Source of the DNA: Hyphomicrobiales bacterium
GTDB taxonomy: Bacteria; Pseudomonadota; Alphaproteobacteria; Rhizobiales; Rhizobiaceae
Assembly: GCA_015654965.1 (NCBI GenBank)
Contig: JAATGD010000330.1
Location: forward strand, 1-5,613
Direction of reading: 5' to 3'
DNA: 5,613 nt
The notes below the pieces were generated by a model. The model was not told the DNA's origin. It made no database searches and worked only from the letters and a program-made list of their open reading frames with translations. Below, one piece after another: positions 1 through 4,976 of the stretch. Position numbers and translations under genes: made by a program. The stretch's first letter is position 1. Every line of letters begins with the position of its first letter.

Positions 1-1263
1 ACCAATGGCGACACCTTCCTCGGTGGTGAAGACTTCGACATGCGTCTGGTCGAATATCTGATTGCCGAGTTCAAGAAGGAAAGCGGCATCGATCTGAAAA
101 ACGACAAGCTTGCTTTGCAGCGCCTCAAGGAAGCTGCGGAAAAGGCCAAGATCGAACTCTCATCTGCACAGCAGACGGAAGTCAACCTGCCGTTCATCAC
201 GGCGGATGCGACCGGTCCAAAGCACCTTGCCATCAAACTGTCGCGCGCCAAGTTTGAAAGCCTTGTCGATGATTTCGTCAAGCGCACGATCGAACCCTGC
301 AAGGCAGCGCTCAAGGATGCCGGTATCAAGGCTGGTGAAATCGATGAAGTGGTTCTGGTCGGCGGCATGACCCGCATGCCCAAGATTCAGGAAGTCGTGA
401 AGCAGTTCTTCGGCAAGGAACCGCATAAGGGCGTGAACCCGGAAGTCGTCGCCATGGGCGCGGCTATTCAGGGCGGCGTGTTGCAGGGTGACGTCAAGGA
501 CGTTCTGCTGCTCGACGTGACCCCCTTGTCGCTCGGTATCGAAACGCTTGGTGGCGTGTTCACTCGCCTGATCGAACGCAATACGACGATCCCGACCAAA
601 AAGTCGCAGACTTTCTCCACCGCCGAAGACAATCAGTCGGCTGTGACGATCCGCGTCTTCCAGGGCGAACGTGAAATGGCTGCTGACAACAAGAGCCTCG
701 GCCAGTTCGACCTCGTCGGTATTCCACCCGCACCGCGTGGTGTGCCGCAGATCGAAGTCACTTTCGACATTGACGCCAACGGTATCGTCAACGTCTCGGC
801 CAAGGACAAGGGCACGGGCAAGGAACACCAGATCCGCATTCAGGCATCGGGTGGTCTTTCGGATGCCGACATCGAAAAGATGGTCAAGGACGCCGAAGCC
901 AATGCCGAGGCCGACAAACAGCGCCGCGAGGCGGTCGAAGCCAAGAATCAGGGCGAAAGCCTTGTTCATTCGTCTGAAAAGTCGCTTGCCGAATATGGCG
1001 ACAAGGTATCGGCCGAAGACAAGCAGGCTATTGAAGGCGCGATTGCAGCGCTCAAGACCGCGCTTGAAGGTGACGACGCCGAAGACATCAAGGCCAAGAC
1101 GCAGACTCTTGCCGAAACGTCCATGAAGCTTGGTCAGGCCATGTACGACGCAGCACAGGCTGCCGAAGGCGCGAGTGCTGAAGCGGGCGAACAGTCCGCA
1201 TCCAGCGACGATGTTGTCGATGCCGACTATGAAGAAATCGACGACGACAAGAAGAAGTCGTAA
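1..1263 (+). CDS. dnaK: Molecular chaperone DnaK (Hsp70), 5'-truncated by window edge
   Basis: This is the C-terminal 420 residues of the cytoplasmic Hsp70 ATPase chaperone, which binds exposed hydrophobic peptide segments in cycles driven by DnaJ and GrpE. The reading frame is open from base 1 and starts inside the conserved NGDTFLGGEDFD segment, so the first in-frame ATG at 40 is internal. About 217 residues are missing relative to a family length near 638. Fragment residues 1-167 complete the nucleotide-binding domain, with the phosphate/adenosine motif LVGGMTRMP near 119-127. The interdomain linker VLLL is at 168-171. The beta substrate-binding domain follows to about 285, then the helical lid, then an acidic tail with DDVVDADYEEID and a lysine-rich end. 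One oddity: the usual VNPDEVVA reads VNPEVVA at 433-453, one residue short. Identity is certain from end-to-end similarity to E. coli DnaK; the heat-shock promoter would lie outside the window. Confidence 0.98.
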   Translation, partial: TNGDTFLGGEDFDMRLVEYLIAEFKKESGIDLKNDKLALQRLKEAAEKAKIELSSAQQTEVNLPFITADATGPKHLAIKLSRAKFESLVDDFVKRTIEPCKAALKDAGIKAGEIDEVVLVGGMTRMPKIQEVVKQFFGKEPHKGVNPEVVAMGAAIQGGVLQGDVKDVLLLDVTPLSLGIETLGGVFTRLIERNTTIPTKKSQTFSTAEDNQSAVTIRVFQGEREMAADNKSLGQFDLVGIPPAPRGVPQIEVTFDIDANGIVNVSAKDKGTGKEHQIRIQASGGLSDADIEKMVKDAEANAEADKQRREAVEAKNQGESLVHSSEKSLAEYGDKVSAEDKQAIEGAIAALKTALEGDDAEDIKAKTQTLAETSMKLGQAMYDAAQAAEGASAEAGEQSASSDDVVDADYEEIDDDKKKS

Positions 1264-1280
1264 TTTCTGACGTTACAGGT

Positions 1281-1306
1281 GAAAGCCCGGTTCAAGCCGG
1301 GCTTTT
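1281..1306 (+). terminator. Rho-independent terminator after dnaK
   Basis: A perfect 9-bp stem, AAAGCCCGG (1282-1290) with CCGGGCTTT (1297-1305), encloses a 6-base loop. It begins 18 bases after the dnaK stop codon. The T-run is short (four T's, then GCC), so termination may be incomplete. That would let some dnaK transcripts continue into dnaJ, a common way to keep DnaJ below DnaK levels. The structure is seen directly; the read-through is inference. Confidence 0.75.
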
Positions 1307-1335
1307 GCCAGTTTCGGTAGCACAACAATCATAAG

Positions 1336-1374
1336 ATGGCTCCGGTTGGGAGTCCGGTCCAGCCGCCGGGGTAA
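1336..1374 (+). promoter_or_regulatory. Possible 12-codon upstream ORF in the dnaJ leader
   Basis: ATG at 1336 opens a 12-codon frame reading MAPVGSPVQPPG and ending in TAA at 1372-1374, seven bases before the dnaJ ATG and in a different frame. No good Shine-Dalgarno sequence precedes it, only AAG next to the ATG. It ends in Pro-Pro-Gly, a motif known to slow ribosomes without EF-P, so a role in translational coupling to dnaJ is conceivable. A short ORF of this size can easily arise by chance, hence the low confidence. Confidence 0.15.
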
Positions 1375-1378
1375 CGGA
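1368..1378 (+). promoter_or_regulatory. Weak, ambiguous ribosome binding site for dnaJ
   Basis: Two partial Shine-Dalgarno matches precede the dnaJ ATG at 1382: GGGG at 1368-1371 (10 bases away) and GGA at 1376-1378 (3 bases away). Neither has the usual length and spacing, in contrast to the clear sites of the downstream genes. Low intrinsic initiation at dnaJ is therefore plausible. The start itself is fixed by the protein family, not by this site. Confidence 0.4.
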
Positions 1379-1381
1379 CGT

Positions 1382-2518
1382 ATGAAGATCGATTATTACG
1401 AAGCATTGGGCGTGGAGAAAACTGCGGATGACAAGACGCTGAAAGCGGCTTTCCGCAAGCTTGCCATGCAATATCATCCGGACAGAAACCCGGATAATCC
1501 CGAAGCCGAAATCAAGTTCAAGGAAATCGGCGAAGCTTACGAGACGCTGAAAGATCCGCAGAAGCGCGCGGCCTATGACCGCTTCGGCCATGCAGCCTTT
1601 GAAAATGGCGGTATGGGCAATGGATTTGGCGGTGGCGGCTTTGGCGGCTCGGGCGGATTTGCCGATATTTTCGAGGATATTTTTGGCGAGATGATGGGCG
1701 GCGGTCGCCGCCGTTCCTCAAGCGGACGCGAACGCGGTGCCGATCTTCGCTATAATATGGAAGTGACGCTGGAAGAAGCTTTCGCCGGCAAGACTGCGCA
1801 AATCCGCGTTCCCACCTCCATCACTTGCGACGAATGTTCGGGTTCTGGCGCAAAAGCCGGTTCGCAGCCGACCACCTGTACCATGTGCGGTGGCGCGGGC
1901 CGTGTGCGTGCCGCGCAAGGCTTTTTCTCGGTCGAACGCACCTGCCCGACCTGTAACGGTCGCGGACAGATCATCAAGGACCCGTGCGGCAAGTGCCATG
2001 GTCAGGGTCGGGTGACGGAAGAACGTTCGCTCTCGGTCAATATTCCGGCTGGCATCGAAGACGGAACCCGTATTCGTCTGGCTGGCGAAGGCGAGGCCGG
2101 TTTGCGCGGCGGACCCTCGGGCGATCTTTACATCTTCCTGTCGGTCAAGCCGCATGAGTTTTTCCAGCGCGACGGCTCCGACCTTTATTGCAAGGTGCCG
2201 ATCTCGATGACCACGGCAGCGCTTGGCGGCCAGTTCGAGGTATCGACCCTTGATGGCACGCAAACGCGCGTAAAAGTTCCCGAAGGAACGCAGAACGCCA
2301 AGCAGTTCCGCCTCAAGGGCAAGGGCATGCCGGTTCTGCGCCAGCAGGTGATGGGCGATCTCTATATCCAGATCGATATCGAGACACCGCAGAATCTGAG
2401 CAAGCGCCAACGCGAATTGCTGGAAGAGTTCGAGCAACTCTCCTCCAAGGAAAACAGTCCCAAATCAGCGGGCTTCTTTTCCCGGATGAAAGAGTTTTTT
2501 GAAGGTATTGGTGAATAA
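1382..2518 (+). CDS. dnaJ: Co-chaperone DnaJ (type I Hsp40)
   Basis: DnaJ is the cytoplasmic J-domain partner that delivers unfolded substrates to DnaK and stimulates its ATPase. The 378-residue product matches the usual length (E. coli 376). Domains in order: a J domain over residues 1-70 starting MKIDYYEALGV, with the essential HPD at 32-34; a Gly/Phe-rich region about 75-105; a zinc-binding domain with four CxxCxGxG repeats beginning near Cys149, Cys166, Cys188 and Cys202 (CDECSGSG, CTMCGGAG, CPTCNGRG, CGKCHGQG); then the two-part C-terminal substrate-binding domain and dimerisation tail. The ATG at 1382 is chosen because KIDYYE is the conserved N-terminus; the frame stays open 12 codons further upstream from a TTG, but that extension does not resemble DnaJ. 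It lies 118 bases after dnaK. All key residues are present. Confidence 0.98.
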   Translation: MKIDYYEALGVEKTADDKTLKAAFRKLAMQYHPDRNPDNPEAEIKFKEIGEAYETLKDPQKRAAYDRFGHAAFENGGMGNGFGGGGFGGSGGFADIFEDIFGEMMGGGRRRSSSGRERGADLRYNMEVTLEEAFAGKTAQIRVPTSITCDECSGSGAKAGSQPTTCTMCGGAGRVRAAQGFFSVERTCPTCNGRGQIIKDPCGKCHGQGRVTEERSLSVNIPAGIEDGTRIRLAGEGEAGLRGGPSGDLYIFLSVKPHEFFQRDGSDLYCKVPISMTTAALGGQFEVSTLDGTQTRVKVPEGTQNAKQFRLKGKGMPVLRQQVMGDLYIQIDIETPQNLSKRQRELLEEFEQLSSKENSPKSAGFFSRMKEFFEGIGE

Positions 2519-2546
2519 AAAAGGGAGCTAAATAGCTCCCTTTTTT
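2517..2546 (+). terminator. Strong terminator overlapping the dnaJ stop codon
   Basis: An A-run (2517-2522), the stem GGGAGCT (2523-2529), an AAAT loop, the matching AGCTCCC (2534-2540) and six T's (2541-2546) form a textbook intrinsic terminator. Pairing of the A- and T-runs could extend the stem to 13 bp. The A-run includes the last two bases of the dnaJ TAA. Because it has A's before and T's after, it could work in both directions, though no gene reads toward it from the right. It isolates pmtA from the chaperone genes. Confidence 0.9.
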
Positions 2547-2596
2547 GCATGTTCTTTCTATTCTTCCTTGCTTCATTGTCGCGAAGCGGCATAAAC

Positions 2597-2624
2597 TTGT
2601 TCGATAACGACGTTATTTGATAAC
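2597..2624 (+). promoter_or_regulatory. Candidate promoter for pmtA
   Basis: TTGTTC at 2597-2602 and GATAAC at 2619-2624 are separated by 16 bases and loosely resemble -35 and -10 boxes. They lie after the strong dnaJ terminator and directly before pmtA, where a promoter is expected. Transcription from here would give a leader of little more than a dozen bases. The match is modest, and no start site is known from sequence alone. Confidence 0.3.
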
Positions 2625-2627
2625 GAC
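2603..2627. repeat. Repeated GATAACG half-sites upstream of pmtA, possible operator
   Basis: GATAACGAC occurs twice as a direct repeat (2603-2611 and 2619-2627, 16 bases apart). An inverted copy, CGTTAT (2611-2616), lies between them, so ATAACG-A-CGTTAT (2604-2616) is a perfect 13-base interrupted palindrome. Three half-sites in alternating orientation overlap the candidate promoter, as a repressor or activator site might. I do not recognise the motif as a known operator. Confidence 0.35.
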
Positions 2628-2631
2628 AAAC

Positions 2632-2636
2632 GGGAG
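2632..2636 (+). promoter_or_regulatory. Ribosome binding site deciding the pmtA start
   Basis: GGGAG lies 8 bases before the ATG at 2645 but only 2 bases before the in-frame GTG at 2639. Normal spacing therefore selects the ATG and shortens the longest possible frame by two codons. Confidence 0.75.
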
Positions 2637-2644
2637 CAGTGAGA

Positions 2645-3244
2645 ATGGCAGGACAGCTCGGTCGGAAACTGGCCGCGAAGTTCGATGAGGAAATCCGTTT
2701 TTTCAAAGGCTGGATCGACGGACCAAAGGCGGTTGGCGCCATATTGCCGACAAGCTCGATTACCGCAAAACGCATGGCGAGCGTCATCGATATCAAATCC
2801 GGCCTTCCCGTTCTTGAGCTTGGCCCCGGCACCGGCGTCATAACCAAGGCCATTCTGGCACATGGCGTCAAACCGTCCGATCTTTACTCGGTGGAGTATT
2901 CGCAGGATTTTGTCGAGCATCTCGACAAGACCTTTCCTGACGTGAACATTCTCCATGGCGATGTGTTCGATCTCGATAGCGCCCTTGGCGACAAAAAAGA
3001 CCAGCAATTCGACAGCATTATTTCAGCCGTTCCCATGCTGAATTTCCCGATGGAAAGCCGTATAAGGCTGATGGAACAATTGCTTGCGCGCATTCCGCGC
3101 GGACGACCACTCATGCAGATTACCTATGGTCCGCGTCCGCCTGTCCCCGCCGGAAAGGGCAATTACACCGTGCAGCATTATGATTTCGTGGTTCGCAATG
3201 TGCCGCCTGCCCAGCTCTGGGTCTATCGCAGCGCGCTTTCCTGA
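2645..3244 (+). CDS. pmtA: Phosphatidylethanolamine N-methyltransferase (Sinorhizobium/Agrobacterium type)
   Basis: PmtA uses S-adenosylmethionine to methylate phosphatidylethanolamine stepwise to phosphatidylcholine at the inner face of the cytoplasmic membrane. The 199-residue product has the usual size. Residues 1-24 are basic and amphipathic, ending FFKGWI, like the N-terminal helix that anchors the Agrobacterium enzyme to membranes; there is no transmembrane segment. PTSSITAKRMAS at 35-46 is typical of this family. The SAM-binding motif I is VLELGPGTG at 56-64, with an acidic strand-2 end at VEYS and a GDVFDLD segment further on. rRNA adenine dimethylases of the KsgA type share this fold and can be confused with it, but the N-terminus and the PTSS block favour PmtA. 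It has its own ribosome site after a strong terminator, and a flavin reductase gene follows 17 bases downstream, probably on the same transcript. The frame is intact. Confidence 0.9.
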   Translation: MAGQLGRKLAAKFDEEIRFFKGWIDGPKAVGAILPTSSITAKRMASVIDIKSGLPVLELGPGTGVITKAILAHGVKPSDLYSVEYSQDFVEHLDKTFPDVNILHGDVFDLDSALGDKKDQQFDSIISAVPMLNFPMESRIRLMEQLLARIPRGRPLMQITYGPRPPVPAGKGNYTVQHYDFVVRNVPPAQLWVYRSALS

Positions 3245-3250
3245 TTATTC

Positions 3251-3255
3251 GGAGA
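3251..3255 (+). promoter_or_regulatory. Ribosome binding site deciding the reductase start
   Basis: GGAGA lies 6 bases before the ATG at 3262. A second ATG at 3258, in another frame, is only 2 bases away and gives no family-like protein. The site thus supports the 3262 start. Confidence 0.7.
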
Positions 3256-3261
3256 CAATGA

Positions 3262-3840
3262 ATGTCTGCAAAAATCCTGATCTTTGCGGGGTCGACGCGT
3301 AAAGGTGCTTTTTCCGGTCATATGGCGGAGGCGGCTAGACAAGAATTGCGCGCACAGGGCGCGGATGTGACGCGCATTTCGCTTGCTGATTATCCGCTGC
3401 CGATCATCAATGAGGATTTTGAGAAGGAAGAGGGGATTCCTGAAAATGCGCTCAGGCTGGGCCGTCTTTTGGCTGAGAATGATGGTCTTGTTATCTGCTC
3501 GCCCGAATATAATGCCTCGATCCCGCCGCTTCTGAAAAACACGCTCGACTGGCTGAGCCGGATTTCCAGGGATGGAGACAAGCCGCTTAAACCCTATGCA
3601 GGGCTGACGGTCGGGCTTTGCTCGACATCCAACGGTGCCTTTGCCGGTATGCGCGGGCTTTATAATTTGCGTGCGGTGTTGATGGCGGTCGGCGCGCAGG
3701 TGATTACCGAACAATGCTCGGTTGGCGGTGCGCTAGAAGCTTTCAACGCCGACGGCACGCTGAAGAACGAGCGCAGCGCCAAAATGCTTGCCGCTCTGTG
3801 CAAAAGCCTGATTGAGCGCTCGGCCCGTCCGGGGCGGTAA
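3262..3840 (+). CDS. NADPH-dependent FMN reductase family flavoprotein
   Basis: This 192-residue protein has the flavodoxin-like fold of the FMN_red family (azoreductase/quinone reductase/chromate reductase relatives), soluble and usually dimeric or tetrameric with bound FMN. The first beta strand KILIFAGS leads into the FMN-phosphate loop GSTRKGAFS at residues 10-18. The second flavin contact is SPEYNASIPPLLKN from residue 80, with the diagnostic PEYN at 81-84 followed by LDW. A third loop, STSNGAFAG, near 119 contacts the isoalloxazine side. The length fits the family. The natural electron acceptor cannot be told from sequence: quinones, azo dyes, chromate and free flavins are all used by relatives. 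It lies 17 bases after pmtA, with its own ribosome site and a hairpin after it, so the two are likely cotranscribed, although no biochemical link to phosphatidylcholine is evident. The family call is firm, the substrate unknown. Confidence 0.9.
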   Translation: MSAKILIFAGSTRKGAFSGHMAEAARQELRAQGADVTRISLADYPLPIINEDFEKEEGIPENALRLGRLLAENDGLVICSPEYNASIPPLLKNTLDWLSRISRDGDKPLKPYAGLTVGLCSTSNGAFAGMRGLYNLRAVLMAVGAQVITEQCSVGGALEAFNADGTLKNERSAKMLAALCKSLIERSARPGR

Positions 3841-3862
3841 ACAGCAATGAATTCACAATTTC

Positions 3863-3895
3863 AGGGCGCGGTATCTTTCGTACCGCGCCTTGTTG
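3863..3895 (+). terminator. Hairpin terminator after the FMN reductase gene
   Basis: A perfect 9-bp GC-rich stem, GGCGCGGTA (3865-3873) with TACCGCGCC (3881-3889), encloses a 7-base TCTTTCG loop and is followed by TTGTTG. It begins 24 bases after the reductase stop. The T-tract is broken by G's, so it may be a moderate terminator or an mRNA-stabilising hairpin that still allows some read-through into pyrF. Confidence 0.65.
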
Positions 3896-3919
3896 TGCCA
3901 TGAGAATAAAAATCATAGC

Positions 3920-3923
3920 GGAG
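3920..3923 (+). promoter_or_regulatory. Ribosome binding site deciding the pyrF start
   Basis: GGAG sits 6 bases before the ATG at 3930. An in-frame ATG at 3900 would add ten residues but has no Shine-Dalgarno sequence and follows the hairpin directly. The shorter start also gives the usual PyrF N-terminus. Confidence 0.75.
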
Positions 3924-3929
3924 AATGTC

Positions 3930-4631
3930 ATGACGACGACAGATTTGCGCGATCAGCTGATCGTGGGCCTTGACGTGCCAAGTGTTGCGGAAGCCGAAAA
4001 AGTTGTCGAGGAACTGGGGGACGCGGCGAGCTTCTACAAGATCGGCTATCAGCTTGTCTTTGCAGGCGGGCTTGATTTCGCAAAGAGCCTGATTGCGGCG
4101 CGCAAAAAAGTCTTTCTCGACATGAAGCTTCTCGACATCGACAACACCATCGCCAAAGGCGTTGAGAATGTCGCGAAAATGGGCGTTTCCATGCTAACGT
4201 TGCACGCCTATCCCAAGGCCATGCGCGCGGCGGTCGAAGCGGCACGCGGCTCCGATCTCTGCCTTCTGGGCGTAACAGTCCTGACTTCGATGGACGGGGA
4301 CGATCTCAAGGAAGCCGGTTATTCCGATACGCCGGAAACGCTGGTCCTGAAGCGCGCGCAACAGGCGCATGCAGCTGGCATGGGCGGTATCGTGGCTTCA
4401 GCCAACGAGGCCGCTGCCATTCGCAAAACGATTGGTATGGATATGGCTGTTGTCACCCCCGGCATCCGCCCGGCGGGTGCTGAAAAAGGCGACCAGAAGC
4501 GCGTCATGACACCAGCGCAAGCGCTTGCAGCAGGGGCAAGCCACCTTGTCGTCGGACGTCCGATCATCGAGGCGAGTGATCGAAGATCTGCCACCCTTGC
4601 CATTCTGGAAGAAATGCGTTCAGTTTCCTGA
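3930..4631 (+). CDS. pyrF: Orotidine 5'-phosphate decarboxylase
   Basis: PyrF decarboxylates orotidine 5'-monophosphate to UMP, the last step of de novo pyrimidine synthesis in the cytoplasm; it is a dimeric TIM barrel without cofactor. The 233-residue product has the normal bacterial length. Visible active-site elements: LIVGLDVP with Asp15, FYKIGYQL with Lys37, and the catalytic cluster LDMKLLDIDNT with Asp64, Lys66 and Asp69, corresponding to the Asp-Lys-Asp array of the family. The phosphate-binding parts are VTPGIRP and VVGRPI, whose Arg is about residue 210. The Leu before Asp69 replaces the His of the E. coli enzyme, which I believe is usual in rhizobial relatives. A DUF1330 gene follows 20 bases downstream and is probably cotranscribed. 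No clear promoter is visible in the 89 bases before the start, so transcription may come partly from upstream. Confidence 0.97.
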   Translation: MTTTDLRDQLIVGLDVPSVAEAEKVVEELGDAASFYKIGYQLVFAGGLDFAKSLIAARKKVFLDMKLLDIDNTIAKGVENVAKMGVSMLTLHAYPKAMRAAVEAARGSDLCLLGVTVLTSMDGDDLKEAGYSDTPETLVLKRAQQAHAAGMGGIVASANEAAAIRKTIGMDMAVVTPGIRPAGAEKGDQKRVMTPAQALAAGASHLVVGRPIIEASDRRSATLAILEEMRSVS

Positions 4632-4638
4632 TCTGTCT

Positions 4639-4646
4639 GGGGAGGA
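4639..4646 (+). promoter_or_regulatory. Strong ribosome binding site for the DUF1330 gene
   Basis: GGGGAGGA, a near-perfect anti-16S match, ends 5 bases before the ATG at 4652 and lies in the 20-base gap after pyrF. It suggests efficient independent initiation on the shared transcript. Confidence 0.75.
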
Positions 4647-4651
4647 AGATC

Positions 4652-4939
4652 ATGACAAAAGCCTACTGGATTGCTCGCGTGGATGCGCGTGATGCCGAGC
4701 GCTACAAGGATTATGTGTCGACTGCACGACCGGCTTTTGAACGTTATGGCGCGAAATTCATCGCGCGTGGCGGTAAGGCCGAAGTGGTCGAGGGAGAAGG
4801 CCGTGCGCGCAATGTGATCATTGAATTTGCGAACATGCAGACTGCGCTCGATTGCTACAATTCGCCTGAATATCAGGCTGCAAAAGCCATCCGCCAGACG
4901 GTTGCGGATGGTGAGATCGTCATTGTCGAGGGTATTTGA
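4652..4939 (+). CDS. DUF1330 domain protein, function unknown
   Basis: The 95-residue product is a complete DUF1330 protein, a small soluble dimeric alpha/beta (ferredoxin-like) barrel family of unknown biochemical role. The family pattern is clear: an aromatic first strand KAYWIARV, Y18 and Y21 in the first helix region, the central ARGGKAEVVEG strand pair, the NVIIEFANMQTALDCYNS block, then SPEYQAAKAIRQ and a final EIVIVEG strand. No signal peptide or membrane segment is present. It sits 20 bases after pyrF with a strong ribosome site, so it is likely in the same operon, but nothing in the sequence ties it to pyrimidine synthesis. Members of related dimeric barrel families are monooxygenases or small-ligand binders; I would not assign either here. 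Confidence 0.9.
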   Translation: MTKAYWIARVDARDAERYKDYVSTARPAFERYGAKFIARGGKAEVVEGEGRARNVIIEFANMQTALDCYNSPEYQAAKAIRQTVADGEIVIVEGI

Positions 4940-4976
4940 AGCGCCTTTTTCGCGTGTTCCTGTGATGATTTGAGGC

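Noticed and set aside
160..969. Long open frame on the - strand opposite dnaK (269 codons)
   Set aside because: It lies wholly antisense to strongly conserved dnaK coding sequence, resembles no known protein, and is explained by the codon bias of the GC-rich gene.
1305..1335. TTGCCA ... CATAAG as a promoter for dnaJ
   Set aside because: The 19-base spacing and poor match to sigma-70 or alphaproteobacterial sigma-32 consensus, plus overlap with the dnaK terminator stem, make it unconvincing.
1346..1381. Upstream TTG start extending DnaJ by 12 residues
   Set aside because: The extension is unlike any DnaJ N-terminus; the conserved protein begins at the ATG at 1382.
1718..2437. Long open frame on the - strand opposite dnaJ (239 codons)
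   Set aside because: It is antisense to intact dnaJ, with no recognisable domain or ribosome site.
2577..2591. Small hairpin with a GAA loop between the dnaJ terminator and pmtA
   Set aside because: The stem is only 6 bp including one G-T pair, with no T-run or known motif; too weak to call.
4126..4158. Leu in place of His in the PyrF catalytic segment (KLLDIDNT rather than E. coli KFHDIPNT)
   Set aside because: The catalytic Asp, Lys and Asp are all present, and this form is, to my knowledge, usual in rhizobial PyrF proteins, so it is not evidence of lost activity.
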